From assembly GCF_002260525.1 (NCBI RefSeq), contig NZ_MRYI01000016.1, positions 1-64,000 on the forward strand: 64,000 nt of DNA, read 5' to 3'. This document shows, piece after piece, positions 1-7,335 of this stretch. The position numbers were made by a program, and so were the translations under genes. Under the pieces are notes generated by a model, which saw only the letters and a list, made by a program, of their open reading frames with translations, did no database searches and was not told where the DNA came from. This stretch comes from Hahella sp. CCB-MM4 (lineage in GTDB: Bacteria > Pseudomonadota > Gammaproteobacteria > Pseudomonadales > Oleiphilaceae). How positions within the stretch are numbered: the first letter of the stretch is position 1; each line of letters opens with the position of its first letter.

Positions 1-127
1 CGAAGAAATGGACGATGCCGATCAGGAATTGGAAGTCAGCGCTGAACCGATTTATGATCGAGTTCGAAGATCGCTTAACGGAGCATCTTTAATAACCAGG
101 CAGATACACAGAATTATTTACAGGGTC
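1..127 (+). mobile_element. Right end of an IS256-family insertion sequence (partial)
   Basis: The window opens inside an insertion sequence. It carries the last codons of a transposase (3-92) followed at about 99-127 by GGCAGATACACAG...ATTTACAGGGTC. That arrangement, a terminal repeat of roughly 29 bp ending in a TTTACAG-GTC type sequence, resembles the right ends of IS256-family elements. The left end lies outside the window, so target duplication and full length cannot be judged. The element ends about 20 bp downstream of the stop codon of the unknown gene at 148-531, where that gene's own attC site would be expected. Confidence 0.7.
3..92 (+). CDS. IS256-family transposase, C-terminal fragment
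   Basis: Reading frame 3 gives 29 residues beginning KKWTMPIRNW and ending in EDRLTEHL before a TAA stop at 90-92. The WTMPIRNW stretch followed by an F-M-I-x-F-E-x-R-L pattern is the typical C-terminus of IS256-family (DDE, MULE-like) transposases. The rest of the enzyme lies left of the window, so whether the transposase is intact is unknown. Confidence 0.75.
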   Translation, partial: KKWTMPIRNWKSALNRFMIEFEDRLTEHL

Positions 128-147
128 CATGACCCCGTTTGCTGCAT

Positions 148-531
148 TTACCTCATATCTCGCATACCTGAGTTAAATGCCCTACCTAAGTTCTTTTCGT
201 TAAAACAACCATTAACTTGATCGTAGATAGCGTTCTCTTTTTGGAACTTTTGTTCACCAGCTTCTGTTCGATCAAACGCTAAATCACCCAGCTTGCGACC
301 ATGATTAATTAGCTTCTTACATTTCTCAATTGCTTGCTCGAACTCTTCCTGTGTAAAGCTATCAAAAACCTCATCTGGAGAGATATTTTCAGGCTTGGGT
401 CTAGGGCCCCACCTCTTTACGTCTGTATTGTAGAAATGAATACAAAACACTGCGTTTAGGAAATCAAGCGACTTTGCTTCCTCTAAATATTTTATGCGGT
501 TATCAATATCTCGTTGCGATAATTCGGCCAT
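148..531 (-). CDS. Hypothetical protein in an integron-type cassette
   Basis: This 127-residue soluble, charged protein has no signal peptide or membrane segment and no family I recognise. It starts with ATG (MAELSQRDIDNRIKYLEE) 21 bp after the attC-type site at 552-648 and ends at a TAA (148-150), about 20 bp before the inserted IS256 end. Position, orientation and lack of an obvious promoter fit a gene cassette whose own downstream attC was removed or displaced by the insertion sequence. Function unknown. Confidence 0.6.
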   Translation of the reverse strand: MAELSQRDIDNRIKYLEEAKSLDFLNAVFCIHFYNTDVKRWGPRPKPENISPDEVFDSFTQEEFEQAIEKCKKLINHGRKLGDLAFDRTEAGEQKFQKENAIYDQVNGCFNEKNLGRAFNSGMRDMR

Positions 532-551
532 ATCCCTATCCAGTGTTTTGC

Positions 552-648
552 ATATAACGCCTCAAACACCAGCAGGTGAAGTTGGCGGATTTTTTGGAAC
601 AAAAAAGGTGACGGCTTTACCATGTCCGAGTGCTTTGACTTGTTATGT
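552..648 (-). other. Integron attC-type recombination site
   Basis: Read on the minus strand, the site begins ACATAAC (648-642) and then GTCAAAGCAC (639-630). It ends GTGTTTGAG (569-561) and GTTATAT (558-552). The two inner boxes pair except for one extra G in the first, which is the extrahelical-base signature of attC sites. The outer boxes pair as R-type core sites. The site starts 8 bp after the stop codon of the gene at 656-1087 and ends 21 bp before the next gene, exactly where an attC should lie. The core boxes deviate slightly from RYYYAAC/GTTRRRY. No integrase gene is visible in the window. Confidence 0.7.
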
Positions 649-655
649 CTATTGA

Positions 656-1087
656 CTATTTTAAGCCTTGCCAATCTATATGCTCCGTCTCAAACACCTC
701 GCCCGAAAGAACTTCGTTGAAATTCTCTTTGAGCTCTGCAGCTATTTCACCCAATATAATACAGACTCTATCATCTAGATCTTTATGTAGCTCTGATATC
801 TTTTGAGTTGGTACTGATATTTGATTAGTAGATGTGTAATCAAAATCATCCGGCTTGAAATTCAAATCTGCTATATGGCATTTCAATACTTCACTTGGCC
901 CAACTCCCCGAGGGATATACCCAACTTCGACGGTTCTGGCTGCCGATGAGTTTCTAAATGTTCCCTTCAGCCATTTAGGTATGGCCTGTGTCGAAATATC
1001 TTCTACGCCAAGATACTCGTACCCAAGCCCCTTCAATAATGGATAAAGGATTTCTTCTATTTTCTTAGATAGCTCAATTTGATCCAT
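656..1087 (-). CDS. Hypothetical protein, gene-cassette candidate
   Basis: The product has 143 residues from the ATG at 1087 (MDQIELSKKIEEILYPLLKG); a TTG start at 1099 would add four. It is predicted soluble, mixed alpha/beta, with no signal peptide and no family I recognise. The stop codon lies 8 bp from the attC-type site at 552-648, so gene plus site form a cassette-like unit. The start lies just inside a GGGGTCAGG repeat (1101-1141), leaving little room for a dedicated promoter. AT-richer composition than the 3.4-14 kb block supports acquisition. Confidence 0.6.
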   Translation of the reverse strand: MDQIELSKKIEEILYPLLKGLGYEYLGVEDISTQAIPKWLKGTFRNSSAARTVEVGYIPRGVGPSEVLKCHIADLNFKPDDFDYTSTNQISVPTQKISELHKDLDDRVCIILGEIAAELKENFNEVLSGEVFETEHIDWQGLK

Positions 1088-1100
1088 AGCTTTACTCAAG

Positions 1101-1141
1101 AATATCCGGGGTCAGGCCTAATGAGATGACCCCAAACCGCG
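1101..1141. repeat. GGGGTCAGG palindromic repeat, short copy
   Basis: The sequence AATATCCGGGGTCAGGCCT is followed by ATGAGAT and GACCCCAAACCGCG. GGGGTC (1108-1113) and GACCCC (1128-1133) form a short hairpin. The same first 19 bases recur, nearly identical, at about 2177-2194, also directly upstream of a minus-strand start codon. This looks like a dispersed REP-like element; I cannot name the family. Confidence 0.6.
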
Positions 1142-1150
1142 TGGATTAGC

Positions 1151-1371
1151 TTTGCTTTTGGCTGCGTAGCTTCCCGGCAAGCAAGCATGTCCACGATTGA
1201 AGGGTAGGGAGCAGGTTGCAGCCAACCTATGACAGCAATAAACCTATGCAGTGATCATTGAGGCTCATTCATACATGCAAGCTAGTGTCCGCTCCTGACA
1301 CAAGCTCTCTTATATTGCTTAGCTTGAATACAAATATAGCAGTTCCACCGATGTCTGCCTTTGGCGATTTG
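1151..1371. repeat. About 200 bp direct repeat, copy 1
   Basis: This begins TTTGCTTTTGGCTGCGTAG and runs through GCCAACCTATGACAGCAATAAA and GTCCGCTCCTGACACAAGC to AATATAGCAGTTCCACC. It matches 3086-3288 closely, with scattered substitutions and an extra stretch of about 14-18 bases (TATATTGCTTAGCT) near 1311-1324. It fills most of the otherwise gene-free stretch 1100-1418. No coding potential is evident. The two copies flank the genes at 1419-2156 and 2426-3037. Confidence 0.85.
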
Positions 1372-1418
1372 CGTGAAAGAAGGTGATTCAAAAGTCGTTC
1401 TGCCATTTTTGCCTCAGA

Positions 1419-2156
1419 TCAAATGGATTGATCTAATAGACTCTTAATTTTTGCGCCTATCTCCTGAAGCAGATAATTGCTGTTCAAGCCGTATCTGCCA
1501 CTGAAAAATGGTACTACCACTAATAGTGTGTTGGGAGGCAGTTTCACCCAAAAAAATTGACGATCGTAGCTGTTAGCAACTGATATTGGGGAAACATGGT
1601 CAATGTTAAGTCTTTCGATGGAAGTATTGCCGCCGAAAAACATCAAGAAGTCTCTTAAATAGTCAATACCAGTACATATGATCAATTTAGGGTTGTGCTT
1701 ACGCCTTAATTCAGCGAAAAAAGGAAAGCGATTAAAAAAGCACCATGTATTGAAGAGAAATTTAGACTTAAACCCTGTAATTTTATCTAGCCCATATTGA
1801 TGCCACAAATTGTGGTCTGTCGAATCGAATGCTATTGGATAAAGATTCATCTTGAATAGTTCTTTGCCCGTAAGTTTGAGGACATACTGATAATCTTCAA
1901 CATTTCGCCCCTTTATTGCTTGATACAATTTGGCAAAGCTAATGCCATAGGGATAAGTGAGGCTATCAGCCCAGTCGTGCCACTCTAAATTAACTTCGGC
2001 AGATCCCTTTTTAATTTCTTCAGGAAGGGTCTTCTCATAGTAGTCTGGTTTTTTGCTACCACCACCCCATTCAATACCGCACAACCATGTATTCGCGCTA
2101 AGATAACCGCCATCACAGCCTGAAAATGAACAGGCCCAACTTTCTATGTTTTCCAT
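1419..2156 (-). CDS. Hypothetical 245-residue protein
   Basis: The start is ATG (MENIESWACSFSGCDGGYLS). The product is soluble, rich in aromatic residues and cysteines near the N-terminus, and has no signal peptide. It contains a glycine-rich turn (WLCGIEWGGG) near residue 26, a hydrophobic strand PKLIICTG in the middle and VVVPFFSGRYGLNSNYL near the end. That spacing is loosely reminiscent of the uracil-DNA-glycosylase fold, but I do not consider it established. The gene lies between the two copies of the 200 bp repeat and is preceded by the palindrome at 2183-2234. Confidence 0.6.
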   Translation of the reverse strand: MENIESWACSFSGCDGGYLSANTWLCGIEWGGGSKKPDYYEKTLPEEIKKGSAEVNLEWHDWADSLTYPYGISFAKLYQAIKGRNVEDYQYVLKLTGKELFKMNLYPIAFDSTDHNLWHQYGLDKITGFKSKFLFNTWCFFNRFPFFAELRRKHNPKLIICTGIDYLRDFLMFFGGNTSIERLNIDHVSPISVANSYDRQFFWVKLPPNTLLVVVPFFSGRYGLNSNYLLQEIGAKIKSLLDQSI

Positions 2157-2182
2157 CGTTAAATCACCTGCGCAAAATATCC

Positions 2183-2234
2183 GGGGTCAGGCCTTACATC
2201 TCACAAAAATATGTCAAATGTAAGGTCTGACCCC
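2183..2234. repeat. GGGGTCAGG...CTGACCCC inverted repeat
   Basis: GGGGTCAGGCCTTACAT (2183-2199) pairs with ATGTAAGGTCTGACCCC (2218-2234): 17 bp arms with one G-T type mismatch and an 18-nt loop. It is followed by two tandem ACCCCAAACCGCG motifs (about 2230-2256). Similar GGGGTCAG palindromes are widely dispersed in marine gammaproteobacteria and often accompany REP-associated transposases; that link is inference here. The repeat sits just upstream of the start of the gene at 1419-2156. Confidence 0.75.
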
Positions 2235-2425
2235 AAACCGCGGACCCCAAACCGCGAGTGAATTCATGTCAGGAATGCTCGCTTCTGGCTGAGTTTGACT
2301 TAGTGGATCAGAGAGGGAATCCAGTTCTAAAATGTCCACTATGTAATTAGCAGTTACAACTCAGTGAGGCAGGCTTCCAAAGTGAACCTAGCCTCAAATT
2401 ATCTACAGCCACTTCAACGATTGCT

Positions 2426-3037
2426 TCAGAATTTTCCGATCCATGTTCTGGTACCCTGCATGATCATGTCGATGGCCACTGTACCAACATAAAGCGCCAT
2501 GATGCGTCCTATGATTTCTATGTATCTCTGAATCAAGGTTTCATGCTTTTTTCGCACATAATCATGCAATGACTTAAGGCCGATCATGATTAAAATTGAG
2601 ATGAACACGGTGGCAAAGATCATTACGGCTGCCGGGATTGCATCGTGTCGTTTTCCGATGATGATGCTCGCGCTAATTGTGCCCGGTCCAATAAGAATGG
2701 GCATGGCGATTGCGCCGACGAGATGCTCTGATTCACCTTGAAGCATCTCAATTGCCGTCGGTCCGCGGAAGACAAACTGCAATCCGATAATGAGAAACAC
2801 AACCCCGCCGAAAATTTGAAATGAGGCAAATTCCGTCTGGAAAACATCGGAGAATATCGCGTCGCCAAAGGCTGTAAAGACCCAGAACACCGCTGTGGCG
2901 ATCAGTCCAGCGCGTATAAGGATTCGTATGAAAAGCCCACGCTCAAGTTTTTGAACGATATTGATCAGGTAAATTATCAATAGGAACGGGTTTAGTAGTA
3001 CGAATAGCAACATAGAAGATCTGATTAAATCGACCAT
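2426..3037 (-). CDS. MarC-family integral membrane protein
   Basis: This 203-residue inner-membrane protein has about six hydrophobic helices. It belongs to the MarC (UPF0056) family, whose function is unsettled; earlier links to multiple antibiotic resistance were not upheld. Diagnostic features are the N-terminal LLNPFLLIIYLINI segment and the conserved MPILIGPGTIS motif around residue 112. Length is typical for the family. It starts with ATG preceded by GGTGAGGAG. It is the only gene with a recognisable family inside the repeat-flanked segment 1372-3085 and may have been carried in with it. Confidence 0.85.
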   Translation of the reverse strand: MVDLIRSSMLLFVLLNPFLLIIYLINIVQKLERGLFIRILIRAGLIATAVFWVFTAFGDAIFSDVFQTEFASFQIFGGVVFLIIGLQFVFRGPTAIEMLQGESEHLVGAIAMPILIGPGTISASIIIGKRHDAIPAAVMIFATVFISILIMIGLKSLHDYVRKKHETLIQRYIEIIGRIMALYVGTVAIDMIMQGTRTWIGKF

Positions 3038-3085
3038 ATCTCCTCACCCGGAAAAGTTAATCCAGCGGCATTTGATTTTCTTCAC

Positions 3086-3288
3086 TTTGCTTTTGGCTGT
3101 GTAGTTTCCCAGCAAACAAACATGTCCACGACTGGAAGGTGGGGAGCAGGCTGCAGCCAACCTATGACAGCAATAAATCTGTCAGTGATCGCTGAGGCTT
3201 ATTCATACCTACAAGCTAATGTCCGCTCCTGACACAAGCGCTCTTGAATACAAATATAGCAGTTCCACCCGTGTCTGCTGCAGGCGAT
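3086..3288. repeat. About 200 bp direct repeat, copy 2
   Basis: This matches 1151-1371 over most of its length: TTTGCTTTTGGCTGTGTAG, CCAACCTATGACAGCAATAAA, GTCCGCTCCTGACACAAGC and AATATAGCAGTTCCACCC are all shared. It lacks the extra TATATTGCTTAGCT stretch of copy 1. It lies between the MarC-family gene and the tetR promoter, in a gene-free stretch (3038-3453). No credible reading frame was seen; it is a non-coding element of unknown class. Confidence 0.85.
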
Positions 3289-3390
3289 CAGCGAGCAATT
3301 GGATACACGGGCGGGGATATGAAAATAGATTGAACCTCATCTTTAACCTTTCCTATCCAGCCAAAAACAGACCCAAATTTAACCAACTCC

Positions 3391-3438
3391 TTGATCCGTT
3401 CAAAATGCCATGTTTATAATGACTGACCGGTCAGTCAT
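3391..3438 (+). promoter_or_regulatory. tetR promoter with overlapping 20 bp operator
   Basis: TTGATC (3391-3396) and TATAAT (3415-3420) are spaced by 18 bp and form a good sigma-70 promoter. A perfect 20 bp palindrome, ATGACTGACCGGTCAGTCAT, spans 3419-3438. It overlaps the last bases of the -10 box and the expected transcription start, 15 bp before the tetR ATG at 3454. This geometry fits autorepression by the TetR protein. Since the downstream genes overlap or nearly abut, the same operator probably controls the whole export operon. Confidence 0.85.
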
Positions 3439-3453
3439 AAAAGGTTTGATTCA

Positions 3454-4089
3454 ATGGCACCCAAAATTGTTGATAAAGATGCCAGGCGTTTGGAGATTAC
3501 TCGTGCTGCTGCGGAGGTGTTTTCTCTGAAGGGATTTCAAGGGGCTTCTGTGGATGATATTGCGGAAGCGGCGGGTGTCAGCAAGGGCTCACTTTATGGG
3601 TACTTCAAGAGTAAAGAGGAGATCTTCTACGCGACTTTTCAGGCCTATCAGGCGGAGTTGGTGCAGGAGTGCATGCAGGCCATGGAGTCGGAGGGGACGG
3701 CGAGTGACAAGCTCACGGCCTTCCTGATGGTGACGGTCACTTCTCTGCACGATCACATCGAAATGTTTCCCTTAACTCTGGAGCTTTGGGCGGCGGCCAG
3801 TTCCGGGCCGGCCAGGGAGCGTTTTGGCTCGGTGATGGAATCCCTCTATAGGGAGTTTCGGGGGATCACCGCAGGCCTGATCGAGTTGGGCAAGGCGATC
3901 GGTGAGTTTCGTGAGGATGTTGAACCGGAGGCTGTGGCCGCCTGGCTTGTGGGGGGATTGGACGGACTGATGCTGCAGTATTGGTTCGATCAGACACTTG
4001 ATGTGCGGCACCTGACGGAAAACTTTCTGGAGATGGTGCTGCGCGGCATTGCTACACGCACTGATCTGGAGGGAATCATTGATGTCTAA
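3454..4089 (+). CDS. TetR/AcrR-family transcriptional regulator
   Basis: This 211-residue repressor has a classical N-terminal TetR helix-turn-helix at about residues 25-60 (VDDIAEAAGVSKGSLYGYF) and an all-helical ligand-binding C-terminal domain. It should bind the 20 bp palindrome immediately upstream and thereby repress itself and the genes that follow. The next gene starts inside its last codons (8-nt overlap: ATG at 4082, stop at 4087-4089), so regulator and exporter are translationally coupled. The inducing ligand cannot be read from sequence; a substrate of the downstream exporter is the natural candidate. Confidence 0.93.
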   Translation: MAPKIVDKDARRLEITRAAAEVFSLKGFQGASVDDIAEAAGVSKGSLYGYFKSKEEIFYATFQAYQAELVQECMQAMESEGTASDKLTAFLMVTVTSLHDHIEMFPLTLELWAAASSGPARERFGSVMESLYREFRGITAGLIELGKAIGEFREDVEPEAVAAWLVGGLDGLMLQYWFDQTLDVRHLTENFLEMVLRGIATRTDLEGIIDV

Positions 4090-4882
4090 ACGGTTGTGGG
4101 GAATGTCGGGAGCAGGGCAACTGGCTATCGGGGTTATCGGGATGTGCCTATGTCATAGCGTATGGGCGGCTCAACCGGACCCAACTCAATTGATCAAGGA
4201 GACCTTCGATAACTGGCGAGGTGAATCTTCTTATACGGAAGTCACCATGACGGTTCATCGTCCGGACTGGGAACGCTCCATGAGCATGTTAGCCCTGACC
4301 CTCGGAGAGGAGGATTCGCTGGTTCGGTTTACCGCGCCGGCGAAGGACGCCGGTAATGCGACGCTCAAGCTGGAAGATGACATGTGGATCTTCAATCCCC
4401 GCCTGAATCAGATTCTCAAACTGCCCGCGAGTATGATGGCGCAGTCCTGGATGGGCTCTGACTTTTCCTATAACGATCTGGCCAAAGCCAATGATGTGCT
4501 GACGGAATACACCCACAAACTGATCAGTCATATTCAGCAGGACGGCCATACCGTGTATGAGGTTGAAGCCATGCCGAAGCCGGATTCTGCGACGGTCTGG
4601 GGAAAGCTGGTCATTCATATCAGGGATGACGGTGTCATGCTGGGAGAGGATTACTACGATCAGGATATGAAGCTGCTGAAACGGATGCAGACAGTGAAAG
4701 TGGATACGCTTGGCGGCCGCCCTTATCCGGTGGCCATGACCATGCAGAAGGCGGATGTTGGTGATGCCTGGACAACAATCGAATATCTGAATGGGCAGTT
4801 CAATATCGACATTCCCCAGTCCATGTTTACAAAATCCAATCTGCGTAACCCACGACCATTTACCCCCAAAGGAGCTGAATGA
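4082..4882 (+). CDS. Outer-membrane lipoprotein-sorting (LolA-like) protein
   Basis: This 266-residue periplasmic protein has an N-terminal signal peptide (cleavage likely after HSVWA, about residue 25). The mature part matches the LolA-like outer membrane lipoprotein-sorting family. Its characteristic core is DDMWIFNPRLNQILKLP followed by SWMGSDFSYNDLAKAND, around residues 115-150. Such proteins have a LolA-type half-barrel that carries a hydrophobic substrate. I chose ATG 4082 because it immediately precedes the signal peptide. It overlaps tetR by 8 nt and the next permease by 4 nt (ATGA). It probably acts as the periplasmic carrier between the FtsX-type permeases and the outer-membrane barrel at 8028-9275. 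Confidence 0.85.
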   Translation: MSKRLWGMSGAGQLAIGVIGMCLCHSVWAAQPDPTQLIKETFDNWRGESSYTEVTMTVHRPDWERSMSMLALTLGEEDSLVRFTAPAKDAGNATLKLEDDMWIFNPRLNQILKLPASMMAQSWMGSDFSYNDLAKANDVLTEYTHKLISHIQQDGHTVYEVEAMPKPDSATVWGKLVIHIRDDGVMLGEDYYDQDMKLLKRMQTVKVDTLGGRPYPVAMTMQKADVGDAWTTIEYLNGQFNIDIPQSMFTKSNLRNPRPFTPKGAE

Positions 4883-6102
4883 TGCTGGCTGGATTGGCGT
4901 GGCGAAACTTATGGAGGCAGCCTCGTCGCACTCTGTTGAATGTGATTAGTATCGCCTTTGCCGCGTTGATCATGGTGTTTCTGTTGTCTTTTCAAATGGG
5001 AACCTATGCCACGATGAAGGAAAACGTTCTGCAGGTGATTGACGGCTATGCCCAGGTACAGCCGACAGGCTATCAGGACAGTCCGGACCTGAAGAAAACG
5101 ATTGCTGATTCTGACGCGATCATGAAGCAGATCGAGACGGTGACCGGAGTGGCCACGACAGCGCCCCGTACCACGACATTCGCGATACTTTCCAATGGGG
5201 AAAAAAGTGTGGGGGCGGCTGTTTTGGGTGTTGATCCTGAACGCGAAGTTCGGGTATCACGTCTGAACCGCAGTATCATTCACGGAAATTATCTCGATCG
5301 CGAAGACAGCAATGCAATTGTTCTGGGAGCTGCACTGGCACGCAGTCTCGGCGTGGAAGTGGGAGATTCTCTGACACTGTTGGGAGAGGGCCTGGACGGA
5401 AGCATTGCGGCGGACGTATTGACCGTAAAAGGCATCTTCGAATCCGGGACTCCGGAGCTGGACCGGCAATTGTCAGAAATGCCGCTGGCCCGGTTTCAGG
5501 AGGATTTTGCCATGGATGCGGCGGTTAACCTGATCGTGGTGACCGGTCCCACGCTGGCCGGAGTTCTCGATGCTTTACCAGACTTAGAGCCTCTCCTGAA
5601 TGATCGCGAAGTCGAACTCAAGTCCTGGAAGCAGCTGCAACCAGGTCTGGATGCGGCAATTAATCTGGACTTGAACACTTCCCTTATGTGGTACGCCAGC
5701 ATGGTCATTGTGGTGGTGTTTATCATTCTCAATACGCTCTTAATGTCTGTATTGGAAAGGACCAGGGAGTTTGGGGTGCTGCTGTCCATCGGCATGAGAC
5801 CCGGCAAACTCGGGGTCATGATCTGGATGGAGTTAAGTCTGCTTGCACTGTTAGGCCTGTTGGTTGGAATCGGGTTGGGCTGTGTGGTGACTCTGCTGAT
5901 CGGGCACTATGGATTGGAGCTGCCGGGGGCAGAGGCCATCTTTTCCCAATGGGGACTGCCGGGCCGCCTGTACCCGCGCCTTAGTCTGTTAAGCATTTCC
6001 GCCGGGCCGGGTGCCATGGCCCTGTGTATATTCCTGGCAGGTATTCTGCCATATCGACGGGTGCGCCGATTGCAACCGGTTGACGCGATGAGGGCTGCCT
6101 GA
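4879..6102 (+). CDS. FtsX/MacB-type ABC transporter permease 1
   Basis: This 407-residue inner-membrane protein has the layout of LolC/LolE and MacB permeases: one N-terminal transmembrane helix (about 20-42), a large periplasmic domain (about 45-270) and three C-terminal helices (about 275-395). The conserved cytoplasmic coupling segment is VLERTREFGVLLSIGMRP. It starts at an ATGA overlap with the LolA-like gene and has a GGAG ribosome site eight bases upstream. It pairs with the equally long permease 6102-7325 and the ATPase 7336-8028 to form a mechanotransmission-type ABC complex acting on periplasmic or membrane-embedded substrate. Confidence 0.9.
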   Translation: MMLAGLAWRNLWRQPRRTLLNVISIAFAALIMVFLLSFQMGTYATMKENVLQVIDGYAQVQPTGYQDSPDLKKTIADSDAIMKQIETVTGVATTAPRTTTFAILSNGEKSVGAAVLGVDPEREVRVSRLNRSIIHGNYLDREDSNAIVLGAALARSLGVEVGDSLTLLGEGLDGSIAADVLTVKGIFESGTPELDRQLSEMPLARFQEDFAMDAAVNLIVVTGPTLAGVLDALPDLEPLLNDREVELKSWKQLQPGLDAAINLDLNTSLMWYASMVIVVVFIILNTLLMSVLERTREFGVLLSIGMRPGKLGVMIWMELSLLALLGLLVGIGLGCVVTLLIGHYGLELPGAEAIFSQWGLPGRLYPRLSLLSISAGPGAMALCIFLAGILPYRRVRRLQPVDAMRAA

Positions 6103-7325
6103 TGCGTGTGTTATTGATCCTGATTCCATTTGCCTGGCGTAACCTGTGGCGAAACCAGCGACGGACGCTCATCACGCTGCTTGTTGTAAGTGTTGGAGTG
6201 TGGTCGATCCTGACGTTTAACGCTGTGATTCGGGCGTGGTCCGACAGTTCCCTGGCGGGCAGTCTTAAAAATATGACGGCGGAGGCCCAGATACACGCCC
6301 AAGACTATCTGGACGACCCGGACATGGCACATAGCTTTCCGGAGCCAACCGGGGAGCTACTGCAATTGTTGAATTCGCCTTCTGTGGCCAACTGGGCGCC
6401 AAGGGTACGAACACCCGCCATTATCCAGAGTGAGTATGAAACCCTGCCGGTGACCCTGGTCGGTATTGATCCTGATCGGGAAGCGGGTGTCTCATTTATT
6501 GCAGATAGTGTGAAACAGGGAGTGCAGCTAAAGGACGCTAAAGATGAGGGTGTGATTCTGGGACGACATCTGGCTAAACGCCTGAATACCCGAATCGGTA
6601 AAAGAATTGTCCTTATGGCGAATGATATCAATGGTCGGTTAGAGGAACGGGGGGCAAAAGTGATTGGCATATTTTCCTCGTCTCCCACCATGGAAGACAG
6701 TTTTATGTTCACCGGTTTGAGGCCTGCCCAGAAGTTACTGCATGCGGATGGTCGTCTTTCTGAGATTGCCATGATGTCATCGGCACAGACCCCGTTGCCT
6801 CAGCTGGTGACTATGACACGACAAGCCGCACCGGGACTGGACATACAAAGTTGGGATGAGCTGCAGCCCATGACCAAGGGCATACACGACCTGACAGAAG
6901 GATTTATCTATGTCTGGCTCTGGGTGATGTTTGTGCTGATTGCCATTGGTGTGGTGAATACCCAGTTAATGGCCGTGTTCGAGCGTACCCAGGAGTTCGG
7001 GCTGCTGCAGGCACTTGGGTTTCGGCCTAACTGGGTGATACTGGAGGTGTTGCTTGAAGCGCTCCAGATTATCGGTTTCGGGGTTCTGGTGGGGTCTCTT
7101 GCGGCTTATGCGTCGGTCTATTTCCTGCAGGATGGCATTTCCCTGGAGGGATTGTCGGCCGGTGCTGATTTTCTGGGAATCGAGCGGGTGTTGTATCCGC
7201 GACTTGAGGCCAGGGAGTTTTTCACAACCGTCATCGTTGTGTGGGGATTGGGCGTGCTGACCGCCTTATGGCCCGCCCGTCGGGCAGTAAAATTCAACGT
7301 TATTGAAGCTATGCGCTCTACCTGA
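6102..7325 (+). CDS. FtsX/MacB-type ABC transporter permease 2
   Basis: This is a 407-residue permease with the same architecture as its neighbour: N-terminal helix (about 15-40), periplasmic domain, and three C-terminal helices. The coupling motif is VFERTQEFGLLQALGFRP. Its ATG shares one base with the upstream TGA stop. The two permeases are clearly homologous but well diverged, consistent with a LolC/LolE-like heterodimer. It belongs to the tetR-controlled operon. The C-terminus WPARRAVKFNVIEAMR is typical of the family. Confidence 0.9.
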   Translation: MRVLLILIPFAWRNLWRNQRRTLITLLVVSVGVWSILTFNAVIRAWSDSSLAGSLKNMTAEAQIHAQDYLDDPDMAHSFPEPTGELLQLLNSPSVANWAPRVRTPAIIQSEYETLPVTLVGIDPDREAGVSFIADSVKQGVQLKDAKDEGVILGRHLAKRLNTRIGKRIVLMANDINGRLEERGAKVIGIFSSSPTMEDSFMFTGLRPAQKLLHADGRLSEIAMMSSAQTPLPQLVTMTRQAAPGLDIQSWDELQPMTKGIHDLTEGFIYVWLWVMFVLIAIGVVNTQLMAVFERTQEFGLLQALGFRPNWVILEVLLEALQIIGFGVLVGSLAAYASVYFLQDGISLEGLSAGADFLGIERVLYPRLEAREFFTTVIVVWGLGVLTALWPARRAVKFNVIEAMRST

Positions 7326-7335
7326 GGGAAAACAT

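Noticed and set aside
8-220. Plus-strand frame of about 70 codons starting MDDADQELEV
   Set aside because: It is out of frame with the recognisable IS256 transposase end and runs through the IS terminal repeat into the next gene.
492-674. Open frame of about 60 codons on the minus strand
   Set aside because: It lies across the attC-type site and both flanking gene ends, has no ribosome site, and its sequence is explained by the hairpin structure.
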